From assembly GCA_904419835.1 (NCBI GenBank), contig CAJFTA010000014.1, positions 1 to 42,686 of the forward strand: a stretch of 42,686 nucleotides of DNA. The letters run 5' to 3'. The translations under genes were made by a program, and so were the position numbers. The notes beneath the pieces are model-generated. The model ran no database searches. It was not told the origin of the DNA and saw only the letters and a program-made list of their open reading frames with translations. This DNA is from an uncultured Pseudoflavonifractor sp. (lineage in GTDB: Bacteria > Bacillota > Clostridia > Oscillospirales > Oscillospiraceae). Shown piece by piece: positions 21,272 through 33,758 of this stretch (the stretch's first letter is position 1; each line of letters opens with the position of its first letter).

Positions 21272-22453
21272 TTACAGCGCGGCCTTCAGGGCCTCGGTCA
21301 TGTCGGTGCGCTCCCAGGGCAGCTCCACGTCGGTGCGGCCGAAGTGGCCGTAGGCCGCGGTCTGGCGGTAGATGGGGCGGCGCAGGTCCAGCTTGCGGAT
21401 GATGGCGGTGGGCCGCAGGTCAAAGACCTTGCTGACGGCGGCGGACAGGGCCTCATCGGAGACCGTACCGGTGCCGAAGGTGTCGATGAGGACGGACACG
21501 GGGCGGGCCACGCCGATGGCGTAGGCCAGCTCAATCTGGCACTTTCTAGCCAGACCGGCGGCCACGATGTTCTTGGCCACGTAGCGGGCCATGTAGGCCG
21601 CGGAGCGGTCCACCTTGGTGGGGTCCTTGCCGGAGAAGGCGCCGCCGCCGTGGGGGGCGCTGCCGCCGTAGGTGTCCACGATGATCTTGCGGCCGGTGAG
21701 GCCGGAGTCGCCCTGGGGGCCGCCCACCACGAAGCGGCCGGTGGGGTTGACGTAGTACTTGGTGTTCTCGTCCAGCAGCCCGGCGGGGATGGTGGGCTTG
21801 ATAACCAGCTCCACCATGTCCCTGCGGATCTGCTCCAGAGTGGCCTCGGGGCTGTGCTGGGTGGAGATGACCACGGTGTCCACCCGGACGGGCTGGCCGT
21901 TCTCGTCGTACTCCACGGTGACCTGGCTCTTGCCGTCGGGCCGCAGGTAGTCCACCAGGCCCTGCTTGCGGACCTGGGCAAGCCGGTAGGAGAGCTTGTG
22001 GGCCAGGGAGATGGCCAGGGGCATCAGCTCGGGGGTCTCGTCGCAGGCGTAGCCGAACATCATGCCCTGGTCGCCGGCGCCGTTCTCCAGCTCGGCGTCG
22101 GCGCCGCCCTCCTTGGCCTCCAGGGACTTGTCCACGCCCATGGCGATGTCGGGGGACTGCTCGTCGATGGAGGTGAGGACGGCGCAGGTGTCGCAGTCAA
22201 AGCCGAATTTGGCCCGGTCGTAGCCGATCTCCCGGATGACCTCCCGGGCGATGTGGGGGATGTCCACATAGCAGTGGGTGGAGATCTCGCCCATCACATG
22301 GACCAGGCCGGTGGTGACGGTTGTCTCACAGGCCACCCGGGCCTGGGGGTCCTTCTCCAGGATGGCGTCCAGCACCGCGTCGGAGATCTGGTCGCAGATT
22401 TTATCGGGGTGTCCCTCGGTGACGGACTCGGAGGTAAAGAAACGGTGTGCCAT
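21272..22453 (-). CDS. metK: S-adenosylmethionine synthase
   Basis: A 393-residue cytosolic enzyme that makes S-adenosylmethionine from methionine and ATP. Signature blocks are FTSESVTEGHPDKICDQISDAVLDA at the N-terminus, GAGDQGMMFGYACDETPELMP (adenosine site), GGPQGDSGLTGRKIIVDTYGG and GGGAFSGKDPTKVDRSAAYMARYVAKNIV (ATP/phosphate-binding P-loop). Length is normal. AAAGGAAG precedes the ATG. It is controlled by a SAM-I riboswitch (22545-22640) and terminator, and lies downstream of ahcY on the same strand, grouping two enzymes of the activated methyl cycle. Confidence 0.98.
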   Translation of the reverse strand: MAHRFFTSESVTEGHPDKICDQISDAVLDAILEKDPQARVACETTVTTGLVHVMGEISTHCYVDIPHIAREVIREIGYDRAKFGFDCDTCAVLTSIDEQSPDIAMGVDKSLEAKEGGADAELENGAGDQGMMFGYACDETPELMPLAISLAHKLSYRLAQVRKQGLVDYLRPDGKSQVTVEYDENGQPVRVDTVVISTQHSPEATLEQIRRDMVELVIKPTIPAGLLDENTKYYVNPTGRFVVGGPQGDSGLTGRKIIVDTYGGSAPHGGGAFSGKDPTKVDRSAAYMARYVAKNIVAAGLARKCQIELAYAIGVARPVSVLIDTFGTGTVSDEALSAAVSKVFDLRPTAIIRKLDLRRPIYRQTAAYGHFGRTDVELPWERTDMTEALKAAL

Positions 22454-22504
22454 AAGTACATTCTTCCTTTCTGTGTTTGCGCGGGGATGGTCTGGAACGA
22501 AAAA

Positions 22505-22528
22505 GCGCTCCGCCGGCCGGCGGAGCGC
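22505..22528 (-). terminator. Expression-platform terminator of the metK riboswitch
   Basis: Perfect stem with arms GCGCTCCGCCGG/CCGGCGGAGCGC followed by TTTTT on the minus strand, 17 bases after the P1 3' strand. Its formation when SAM is bound would stop transcription before metK. Confidence 0.92.
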
Positions 22529-22544
22529 ATGGAGTCAGTTCCAT

Positions 22545-22640
22545 CCTCATCTTTCGATTCTCTCGCCGGATTTGGCACCTTGCGCAATGCGCAGGTTGCC
22601 GGGCTTCATCGGGCCGTTCCCTCCACCGCTCTTGATAAGG
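22545..22640 (-). ncRNA. SAM-I (S-box) riboswitch
   Basis: On the minus strand the leader contains the S-box core: P1 CCTTATC (22640-22634) pairing with GATGAGG (22551-22545), then AAGAG-GGTGGAGGGA, GGCCCGATGAAGCCCGGCAACC, AAGGTGCCAAATCC, and GAAAGATGAGG. These are the conserved kink-turn, pseudoknot and SAM-pocket segments of the class. It controls the metK gene immediately downstream. Confidence 0.96.
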
Positions 22641-22662
22641 CGTATTCACTTTTGCGTAGAGT

Positions 22663-22690
22663 ATTTTATCAGATTTTTTCCCTTTGTCAA
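22663..22690 (-). promoter_or_regulatory. Promoter of the SAM riboswitch-metK transcript
   Basis: TTGACA (22690-22685) and TAAAAT (22668-22663) with a 16-base spacer, starting transcription a few bases before the riboswitch P1. The remaining 22691-22780 is the ahcY-metK spacer. Confidence 0.75.
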
Positions 22691-22780
22691 CAGTTTTCTT
22701 GGGTTCAGGTTCACAGTCTCCCTAAATTGTCCCGCCAAAGAGCGTCCCGCCGCCGGAAAACCGGCGACGGGACACAATAC

Positions 22781-24025
22781 TCAGGCCTTCCAGCCGTTGA
22801 GATACTCTACCTGATCGGGGGTCAGGGTGTCGATGGACAGACCCAGGGCGGCCAGCTTCACCCGGCCGATCTGGTCGTCAATCTCGTCGGGCACGTTGTA
22901 GACCTTCTTCTCCAGGCCGTCCCGATGCTTTGCCAGCCACTCCAGCGCCAGGGCCTGGACGGCGAAGGACATGTCCATAATCTCGGCGGGATGGCCGTTG
23001 CCGGCGGCCAGGTTCACCAGGCGGCCCTCGCCGATGACGTTGAGCACCCGCCCGTCGGGCAGGGTGAAGCCCTCGATGTTGTCCCGGCGCAGCTCCCGCT
23101 TCACCGCCATCCCGGCCAGGCCCGCCACGTCCACCTCGCAGTCGAAGTGGCCGGCGTTGGTGAGCAGTGCGTTGTGCTTCATAACGGCGAAGTGGGCGGG
23201 GGTGATCACGTCCCTGCAACCGGTGACGGTGACGAACACGTCGCCGATTTTGGCGGCCTCGTCCATCTTCATCACCCGGAAGCCCTGCATGGTGGCGTCC
23301 AGGGCCTTGAAGGGGTCCACCTCGCAGACCACCACGTCGGCGCCCATGCCCGCGGCCCGCATGGCCACGCCCTTGCCGCACCAGCCGTACCCGGCCACCA
23401 CCACGGTCTTGCCCGCCACAATGAGGTTGGTGGTGTGCATGATGGCGTCCCACACGGACTGGCCGGTGCCGTACTTGTTGTCATAGTAGTGCTTGGCCTT
23501 GGCGTCGTTGACCGCCATCATGGGGCAGGGCAGGATGCCCTCCCGCTCCCGGGCCCGCAGGCGCAGGATGCCGGTGGTGGTCTCCTCGCAGCCGCCGATG
23601 AGGTTCTCCGCCAGATCGGAGCGCCTGCCGCCCAGCAGGTGAACCAGGTCGCCGCCGTCGTCCACAATCAGGTGGGGCTTGTGGGAGAGGGCCTGGACCA
23701 GATGGTCCTCGTACTCCTCCGCCGTGGCGCCGTGGACGCCGAAGGTCTCCACCCCCAGGCTGGCAAGGCCGGCGGCCACGTCGTCCTGGGTGGAGAGGGG
23801 GTTGGAGCCGGTGAGCCGCACCTCAGCGCCGCCCCTGGCCAGCACCAGGCCCAGATTGGCGGTTTTAGCCTCCAGGTGGACGGATACGGTCACCCGCAGC
23901 CCGGCAAAGGGCTTTTCCCGCTCAAAACGGGCCTCAATTCCGCTGAGGGCGGGCATAAAGTCCCGCACCCACTGGATTTTCCTGCGGCCGGACTCGGCCA
24001 GGGACATATCTCTTACCACGCTCAT
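22781..24025 (-). CDS. ahcY: Adenosylhomocysteinase
   Basis: A 414-residue NAD-dependent hydrolase that splits S-adenosylhomocysteine into homocysteine and adenosine, relieving product inhibition of methyltransferases. FMPALSGIEARFEREKPFAGLRV is the N-terminal block, GSNPLSTQDDVAAGL contacts the substrate, NDAKAKHYYDNKYGTGQSVWDAI is the catalytic core with Lys and Asp, and VVAGYGWCGKGVAMRAAGMGADV is the NAD-binding motif. It is shorter than eukaryotic forms and has the archaeal/bacterial short C-terminus. GAGGAGG is eight bases before the ATG. Many Firmicutes use Pfs/LuxS instead, so its presence next to metK indicates a one-step methyl cycle. Confidence 0.96.
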   Translation of the reverse strand: MSVVRDMSLAESGRRKIQWVRDFMPALSGIEARFEREKPFAGLRVTVSVHLEAKTANLGLVLARGGAEVRLTGSNPLSTQDDVAAGLASLGVETFGVHGATAEEYEDHLVQALSHKPHLIVDDGGDLVHLLGGRRSDLAENLIGGCEETTTGILRLRAREREGILPCPMMAVNDAKAKHYYDNKYGTGQSVWDAIMHTTNLIVAGKTVVVAGYGWCGKGVAMRAAGMGADVVVCEVDPFKALDATMQGFRVMKMDEAAKIGDVFVTVTGCRDVITPAHFAVMKHNALLTNAGHFDCEVDVAGLAGMAVKRELRRDNIEGFTLPDGRVLNVIGEGRLVNLAAGNGHPAEIMDMSFAVQALALEWLAKHRDGLEKKVYNVPDEIDDQIGRVKLAALGLSIDTLTPDQVEYLNGWKA

Positions 24026-24106
24026 GGCGTATGCCTCCTCAAGGTATGTTTTGTCGGTTTTTTCAGTTTAACATACTTTTCCGCTCCGTGGAAGAATGTT
24101 CACAGA

Positions 24107-24245
24107 TTTTTTATCGTCCGCTTTCTGCGGACGATAAAAAATGTCCATATGGCGCGCTCTGCCGCGCCATGGACTTGAAATCACAGCCCACGGCCATACC
24201 GTGGCCGTATGGGCGTAAAAAAATAGCGCTCTGCGCTATTTTTTT
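24107..24245. repeat. Cluster of four consecutive hairpins between divergent genes
   Basis: Hairpin 1: TTTTTTATCGTCCGC/GCGGACGATAAAAAA (24107-24141). Hairpin 2: GTCCAT-AT-GGCGCG with CGCGCCATGGAC (24143-24174). Hairpin 3: CCCACGGCCA with TGGCCG-TA-TGGG (24187-24213). Hairpin 4: AAAAAAATAGCGC/GCGCTATTTTTTT (24217-24245). The outer two resemble bidirectional terminators; the inner two each carry a two-base bulge. The block lies between the presumed start regions of ahcY (leftward) and the rhomboid-like gene (rightward). Confidence 0.8.
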
Positions 24246-24246
24246 A

Positions 24247-24275
24247 TTTACTTTACGAAAAAAAGCGGGTAGAAT
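24247..24275 (+). promoter_or_regulatory. Promoter of the rhomboid-like gene
   Basis: TTTACT (24247-24252) and TAGAAT (24270-24275) with a 17-base spacer, right after hairpin 4 and 38 bases before the TTG start. Confidence 0.6.
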
Positions 24276-24312
24276 GATGCACAGCATAATTTGATTGTTA
24301 GGAGGACTTGCC

Positions 24313-25203
24313 TTGCGCTCCATTGACAGCTGGTTTGACCGCTTCTGCAGAAAGCATCCCAGGCTGGCCATCCCCAACCTGATGATGTACATCGTCATCG
24401 GCACCGCCATTGTGTATATTCTGGACATGTTCGGCCCCTTCCCCATCTCTGATTACCTGACTTTCAGTCCCTATTACATCGTCCGCGGCCAGGTGTGGCG
24501 CCTCATCACCTTTATCTTTATCCCGCTGGACAACAACCCCTTCTGGTTCATTCTCTCATTGTACATGTACTGGTGGATCGGCAGCGCGGTGGAGCGGGAG
24601 TGGGGCTCCACCAAATTCACCGTGTTCTACGGCACCGGCGTGCTGCTGAACATCCTCTCCGGCCTGATTCTGGCCCTGTTCCTGGGCGGCTTCTCCGGCC
24701 CCATCCCCACGCTGCATGGGGCGGAGTATCTGAACATGTCCCTCTTCTTCTCCATGGCCACCCTGTTCCCCGATCTGACCATCCTGCTCTTCTTTGTCAT
24801 CCCTCTGAAGGCCAAGTGGCTGGCCTGGATTGACGCGGCCCTGTTCCTCTTCGGCATCGGCAGAGGGCTGGTGAACACGGTGCTCTACGGGCCCTTCATG
24901 CTTGTCTCGGTGATTCCGCCCCTGGTTGCCATGCTCAACTACCTGCTCTTCTTCTGGTCGGACATTGCCGGGTTCTTCACCCGTACATTCCATCGGACCA
25001 AGCACCAGACCTCCCGCCAGACCATCAACTTCAAGCAGGCCACCCGGCACGCCCAGCAGCAGAAGGGATATATCCACAAGTGCGCCGTCTGCGGCAAGAC
25101 CGACACCGACTACCCCGACGAGGAGTTCCGCTACTGCTCCAAGTGCAACGGCTACTACTGCTACTGCTCCGAGCACATCCACAACCACGTCCATATCGAA
25201 TGA
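24313..25203 (+). CDS. Rhomboid-fold membrane protein with C-terminal zinc-ribbon-like motif
   Basis: A 296-residue protein. Residues to about 220 have six hydrophobic segments and rhomboid landmarks: FSPYYIVRGQVWRLITFIFIP (the WR motif), FILSLYMYWWIGSAVEREWGSTKFTVFYGTGVLLNILSG. The GxSG serine motif of active rhomboid proteases is not visible where expected, so it is probably a non-proteolytic relative. The C-terminus has CAVCGKTDTD, YCSKCNGYYCYC and a His-rich end (EHIHNHVHIE), which look like a metal-binding ribbon. The TTG at 24313 has AGGAGG seven bases upstream. Role unknown; a sorting or scaffold function is conjecture. Confidence 0.8.
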   Translation: MRSIDSWFDRFCRKHPRLAIPNLMMYIVIGTAIVYILDMFGPFPISDYLTFSPYYIVRGQVWRLITFIFIPLDNNPFWFILSLYMYWWIGSAVEREWGSTKFTVFYGTGVLLNILSGLILALFLGGFSGPIPTLHGAEYLNMSLFFSMATLFPDLTILLFFVIPLKAKWLAWIDAALFLFGIGRGLVNTVLYGPFMLVSVIPPLVAMLNYLLFFWSDIAGFFTRTFHRTKHQTSRQTINFKQATRHAQQQKGYIHKCAVCGKTDTDYPDEEFRYCSKCNGYYCYCSEHIHNHVHIE

Positions 25204-25210
25204 TTGACCG

Positions 25211-25239
25211 GGAGCCGGAGGACAGGGTCCTCCGGCTCC
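25211..25239 (+). terminator. Hairpin after the rhomboid-like gene
   Basis: Stem GGAGCCGGAGGA/TCCTCCGGCTCC with a five-base loop, seven bases past the stop, without a strong T-run. Confidence 0.6.
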
Positions 25240-25279
25240 GTCTGTGAAGGACAGATGTTCTGCCAGGGAAAATTTTCTC

Positions 25280-25308
25280 TTGACAAACGGCCGCTTTGCT
25301 CCTATACT
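25280..25308 (+). promoter_or_regulatory. Promoter of gltB
   Basis: TTGACA (25280-25285), 17-base spacer, TATACT (25303-25308). The leader to the ATG is about 100 bases and includes an intrinsic terminator. Confidence 0.85.
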
Positions 25309-25323
25309 TACGCTATCAGTTGA

Positions 25324-25370
25324 GAACGAAGGTGTTCCGACCCCCATGGGCGGAGCATCTTCTTTTTTAT
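25324..25370 (+). promoter_or_regulatory. gltB leader attenuator with alternative hexaloop hairpin
   Basis: Terminator: 5' arm GAAGGTGTTCCG (25328-25339), 3' arm CGGAGCATCTTC (25351-25362), then TTTTTTATTTT. Alternative hairpin: GAAC (25324-25327), six-base loop GAAGGT, GTTC (25334-25337). The two share bases 25328-25337 and cannot coexist. This is the geometry used by ANTAR-domain antiterminators such as NitR on clostridial nitrogen genes. The stem of the small hairpin is only four pairs, so the regulator is inferred. Confidence 0.65.
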
Positions 25371-25417
25371 TTTCAGGCGGCAGGCGCGCCCGGGCCGCCC
25401 GGAAAGGGGCAACCACC

Positions 25418-29941
<4,524 letters not shown>

Positions 29942-29979
29942 CGGTCCGTCATCCCCGGGGTTTTATCCCCTGTAACATG

Positions 29980-30017
29980 GCAGCAAAGGCGCTGCGGCTT
30001 CTGCCGCGGCGCCTTTT
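29980..30017 (+). promoter_or_regulatory. Hexaloop hairpin overlapping a long hairpin in the glnN leader
   Basis: GCAGC (29980-29984), loop AAAGGC, GCTGC (29991-29995): a five-pair stem with a hexaloop having A at position 1 and G at position 4. A competing long hairpin pairs AAAGGCGCTGCGG (29985-29997) with CCGCGGCGCCTTT (30004-30016). Only four T follow, so the long hairpin is a weak intrinsic terminator. Compare the gltB leader. A GGGG/CCCC hairpin (29957-29970) precedes it. Confidence 0.5.
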
Positions 30018-30052
30018 GCATATTTCGGGCACAAATTTAAGGAGTGAGCGTT

Positions 30053-32128
30053 ATGAAGAAGATTCCCGCGCTGTTTGGCAGTATGGTGTTCAACGAGTCC
30101 GTGATGAAGGAGCGCCTGACCAAGGACGCCTACCGCGCCCTGTGCCGCACCATCAAGGAGGGCGAGGCCCTGGACCCGGCGGTGGCCGATGTGGTGGCCT
30201 CCGCCATGAAGGACTGGGCTGTGGAGAAGGGGGCCACCCACTTCACCCACTGGTTTCAGCCCATGACCGGCGTCACCGCCGAGAAGCACGACGCCTTCCT
30301 CTCCCCCTGCGGGGACGGCACCGGCATCATGGAGTTCTCCGGCAAGGAGCTCATCAAGGGTGAGCCCGACGCCTCCTCCTTCCCCTCCGGCGGCCTGCGG
30401 GCCACCTTTGAGGCCAGAGGCTACACCGCCTGGGATCCCACCTCCTATGCCTTCATCAAAGATAACACCCTGTGCATTCCCACCGCCTTCTGCTCCTACC
30501 GGGGCGAGATTCTGGACAAAAAGACCCCTCTGCTCCGGTCCATGGACGTGCTTAGCCGGGAGGCGGTGCGGGTGCTCAAGCTCTTTGGCAAGGAGGTCCG
30601 CCGGGTCACCGCCACCGTGGGGCCCGAGCAGGAGTACTTCCTCATCGACAAGGCCGACTACGCCAGGCGTCCCGACCTGATTCTCACCGGGCGGACCCTC
30701 TTCGGCGCTCCCGCCCCCAAGGGCCAGGAGATGGAGGACCACTACTTCGGCTCCATCCGGCCCCGTGTGAAGGCCTTCATGGCCGACCTGGATGAAGAGC
30801 TGTGGAAGCTGGGCATCTATGCCAAGACCGAGCACAACGAGGTTGCACCCAGCCAGCACGAGATGGCGCCCATCTTCACCACCGCCAACCTGGCCACCGA
30901 CCAGAACCAGCTGACCATGGAGGTGATGAAGAAGGTGGCCGACCGCCACGGCTTTGTCTGCCTGCTCCACGAGAAGCCCTTTGAGGGGGTCAACGGCTCG
31001 GGCAAGCACAACAACTGGGCCCTGTCCACCGACGCCGGCGAGAACCTGCTGGACCCGGGCAAGACCCCCATGGACAACGCCCAGTTCCTCCTGTTCCTGA
31101 CCGCCGTTATCCGAGCCGTGGACGAGTACCAGGACCTGCTGCGCATCTCGGTGGCCAGCGCGGGCAACGACCACCGCCTGGGCGGCAACGAGGCCCCGCC
31201 CGCCATTGTGTCCGTCTATGTGGGCGACGAGCTGTCCGACGTGATCAGCGCCCTGATCCAGGGCACCGGCCACAGCGATGCCGCCCCCGGCAGCATGGAC
31301 ATCGGCGTCACCGCCCTGCCTCCCATCCCCCTGGACAACTCCGACCGCAACCGCACCTCCCCCTTCGCCTTCACCGGCAACAAGTTTGAGTTCCGTATGC
31401 CCGGCTCCTCCTTCAACATCGCCTGCCCCAACATCATGCTCAACTGCGCTGTGGCCGAGTCCCTGGGGCTGTATGCCGGGGAGCTGGAGCAGGCCACCGA
31501 CTTTGACGCCGCCCTCTCCGCCCTGGTCCGCCGGGAGCTCTCCGCCCACAGCCGCATCCTCTTCAACGGCAACGGCTACGGCGCCGACTGGCCCGAGGAG
31601 GCCGCCCGCCGGGGCCTGATGAACCTGCACAACACCCCCGAAGCCCTGGAACACTTCGACGACGGGAAGAACGTGGCCCTCTTCACCTCCCAGGGCATCT
31701 ACACCCCCGAGGAGATCCACTCCCGCCAGGAGATCGCCCAGGAGGAGTATGCCAAGACCATCCTCATCGAGGCCAGAACCTCTCTGGACATCCTGCGCAA
31801 GCAGATCATCCCCGCCTGCATCTCCTACTCCAGCCAGGTGGCCCAGGGCGCAGCGGTGAAGGGGTCCATCGGCGTCTCCGCGGAAGGCGAGATCGCCCTG
31901 GTCCGCACCATCACCGACAAGACCAGCGCCCTTATGGAGCGCACCGAGGCGCTGGATAAGGCTGTGGCCGCTATGCCCGAGGACGTGAAGGAGAGCGCCC
32001 GGTACTGCGCCGAGACCCTCCTCCCCGCCATGGAGGCCGCCCGTGCCATCGCCGACCAGCTGGAGCTGCTGGTGGACCGCGCCCACTGGCCCTTCCCCAC
32101 CTACCGCGACCTGCTCTTCTATGTATAA
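30053..32128 (+). CDS. glnN: Type III glutamine synthetase
   Basis: A 691-residue enzyme that makes glutamine from glutamate, ammonia and ATP; type III forms large dodecamers and is about 200 residues longer than type I. Diagnostic blocks are IPALFGSMVFNESVMKERL at the N-terminus, THWFQPMTGVTAEKHDAFLSP, GPEQEYFLID (metal-binding Glu), KTEHNEVAPSQHEMAPIF, HEKPFEGVNGSGKHNNWAL and SAGNDHRLGGNEAPPAI. The ATG at 30053 is eight bases after GGAG; a GTG at 30044 overlaps that site and is unlikely. Follows gltB by 111 bases, together forming the GS-GOGAT ammonia assimilation route. Confidence 0.97.
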   Translation: MKKIPALFGSMVFNESVMKERLTKDAYRALCRTIKEGEALDPAVADVVASAMKDWAVEKGATHFTHWFQPMTGVTAEKHDAFLSPCGDGTGIMEFSGKELIKGEPDASSFPSGGLRATFEARGYTAWDPTSYAFIKDNTLCIPTAFCSYRGEILDKKTPLLRSMDVLSREAVRVLKLFGKEVRRVTATVGPEQEYFLIDKADYARRPDLILTGRTLFGAPAPKGQEMEDHYFGSIRPRVKAFMADLDEELWKLGIYAKTEHNEVAPSQHEMAPIFTTANLATDQNQLTMEVMKKVADRHGFVCLLHEKPFEGVNGSGKHNNWALSTDAGENLLDPGKTPMDNAQFLLFLTAVIRAVDEYQDLLRISVASAGNDHRLGGNEAPPAIVSVYVGDELSDVISALIQGTGHSDAAPGSMDIGVTALPPIPLDNSDRNRTSPFAFTGNKFEFRMPGSSFNIACPNIMLNCAVAESLGLYAGELEQATDFDAALSALVRRELSAHSRILFNGNGYGADWPEEAARRGLMNLHNTPEALEHFDDGKNVALFTSQGIYTPEEIHSRQEIAQEEYAKTILIEARTSLDILRKQIIPACISYSSQVAQGAAVKGSIGVSAEGEIALVRTITDKTSALMERTEALDKAVAAMPEDVKESARYCAETLLPAMEAARAIADQLELLVDRAHWPFPTYRDLLFYV

Positions 32129-32168
32129 TCCGTCCGGCTTTCGGCCAGGACTCCTCACTCCGCCCTCA

Positions 32169-32200
32169 CGGCCGGGCTGCCTCTCACGGCGGCCCGGCCG
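32169..32200 (+). terminator. Hairpin after the glutamine synthetase gene
   Basis: Stem CGGCCGGGCTGCC/GGCGGCCCGGCCG with a TCTCAC loop, 40 bases past the stop. No T-run follows, so its effect on transcription is uncertain. A second smaller hairpin TGAGCAC/GTGCTCA (32220-32240) lies before the purF ribosome binding site. Confidence 0.5.
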
Positions 32201-32272
32201 GAGGGCTGATTGTCGTGTCTGAGCACCGTTTCCGTGCTCATCCATCCCCTTTCAGAAAGGAAGAATCGTTTC

Positions 32273-33637
32273 GTGTCAATCCACGAGGAATGCGGCGTAT
32301 TCGGCGTGCTGGACCCCGCCGGAGACTGCGCCCGCACCACCTATTACGGTCTCTTTGCCCTCCAGCACCGGGGTCAGGAGGCCTGCGGCATCGCCACCAT
32401 TCAGGACCGTGAGCTGGCCTTTCACAAGGACCTGGGCCTGGTGGGAGAGGTGTTCTCCCCCGAAATTCTGGACCGACTGGGGGGCACCATGGCCGTGGGC
32501 CACGTGCGCTACGCCACCACCGGCGGCAGCCGCCGGGAGAACGCCCAGCCCCTGACCCTCAAGTACGTCAAGGGCACTCTGGCCGTAGCCCACAACGGCA
32601 ATCTGGTCAACGCCGGCCAGCTGCGCACCGCCTTTGAGTACCGGGGCGCCATCTTCCAGACCACCACCGACTCCGAGCTCATCGCCTACGCCATCGCCCA
32701 GGAGCGGCTCCGCTGCCCCTCCGCTGAAGAGGCAGTGTGCCAGGCTCTGAAGGGTCTGCGTGGCGCCTTCTCCCTCATCGTCATGTCTCCCCAGAAGCTC
32801 ATTGCCGCCCGGGACCCCTGGGGCTTCCGGCCTCTGTGCATGGGCCGTCGGGGCGACGCGGTGATCTTCGCCTCCGAGACCTGCGCCCTCACCGCCGTGG
32901 GAGCCACCTTTGAGCGGGAGCTGGAGCCGGGTGAGATCGTGGTGGCCAGCCGGGACGGTGTGCGCTCCATCCGGGAGAACTGCGCGGCCGCCTCCAGCCA
33001 CATGTGCATCTTTGAGTACATCTACTTCGCCCGGCCCGACTCGGTGCTCTGCGGTCAGTCGGTCCACGAGGCCCGGCGGAACGCAGGCCGCCTGCTGGCC
33101 CAGGAGTACCCGGCGGAGGCCGATGTGGTCATCGGCGTGCCCGACTCGGGCCTGGACGCCGCCATGGGCTACGCCGAGGCCTCCGGCATCCCCTACGGCG
33201 TGGGGCTGGTGAAGAACCGGTACATCGGCCGTACCTTCATCACCCCCGGTCAGGAGAGCCGGGAGCAGGCCGTGCGCATCAAGCTGGGCGCTCTGGCCAG
33301 CTGCGTGGCGGGCAAGCGGGTAATCATGATTGACGACTCCATCGTCCGGGGCACCACCTCCCGGCAGATCGTCTCCCTGCTGCGGGAGGCGGGAGCCACG
33401 GCGGTCCACATGCGCTCCTCCGCGCCCCCCTTCATCGCCCCCTGCTACTTCGGCACCGACATCCCCGACCGTAAAAACCTCATCGCCTGCCACCACTCGG
33501 TGGAGGAGATCCGGGACATGATCGGCGCCGACAGTCTGGGCTTCCTCAGTCTGGAGAACCTGCACAAGATTGCGCCTGAGGCAAACTGCGGCTTCTGCGA
33601 CGGCTGCTTTACCGGCAATTACCCCGTCTGCGTCTGA
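32273..33637 (+). CDS. purF: Amidophosphoribosyltransferase
   Basis: A 454-residue enzyme for the first committed step of purine synthesis, transferring glutamine amide nitrogen to PRPP. A short propeptide precedes the catalytic Cys7 (IHEECGVFGV). The glutaminase domain has TTYYGLFALQHRGQEACGI and VGHVRYATTG; the PRPP motif is VIMIDDSIVRGTTSRQIV. The C-terminus EANCGFCDGCFTGNYPVCV and an upstream Cys supply ligands of the 4Fe-4S cluster known in Bacillus-type PurF. The GTG at 32273 gives the expected N-terminus; AGAAAGGAAG lies about 11 bases upstream. It is separated from other pur genes. Confidence 0.97.
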   Translation: MSIHEECGVFGVLDPAGDCARTTYYGLFALQHRGQEACGIATIQDRELAFHKDLGLVGEVFSPEILDRLGGTMAVGHVRYATTGGSRRENAQPLTLKYVKGTLAVAHNGNLVNAGQLRTAFEYRGAIFQTTTDSELIAYAIAQERLRCPSAEEAVCQALKGLRGAFSLIVMSPQKLIAARDPWGFRPLCMGRRGDAVIFASETCALTAVGATFERELEPGEIVVASRDGVRSIRENCAAASSHMCIFEYIYFARPDSVLCGQSVHEARRNAGRLLAQEYPAEADVVIGVPDSGLDAAMGYAEASGIPYGVGLVKNRYIGRTFITPGQESREQAVRIKLGALASCVAGKRVIMIDDSIVRGTTSRQIVSLLREAGATAVHMRSSAPPFIAPCYFGTDIPDRKNLIACHHSVEEIRDMIGADSLGFLSLENLHKIAPEANCGFCDGCFTGNYPVCV

Positions 33638-33675
33638 GTCCTCCAGGCTCTGGCGGGTTGTGTCCATCCCTCTGC

Positions 33676-33716
33676 AATGGTATAATGGCTGTATTCCAGC
33701 CATTATACCATTTTTT
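33676..33716 (+). terminator. Intrinsic terminator of the purF transcript
   Basis: Stem AATGGTATAATGGCTG/CAGCCATTATACCATT with a TATTC loop, followed by TTTT. Unlike most hairpins here it is AT-rich. Confidence 0.93.
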
Positions 33717-33758
33717 ATTGCGTCCGGCCGGTGTCCGGCGCTTCCATACGGAGGTACT

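Noticed and set aside
24026..24106. SAH riboswitch upstream of ahcY
   Set aside because: The short ahcY leader has no SAH-riboswitch core; only a ribosome binding site and an AT-rich possible -10 are visible.
15636..24178. Long open frames antisense to copA, the ligase/GT4 pair, metK and ahcY
   Set aside because: Same composition artefact: rich in His, Gly, Gln and Arg, no domains, and each overlaps a well-supported gene.
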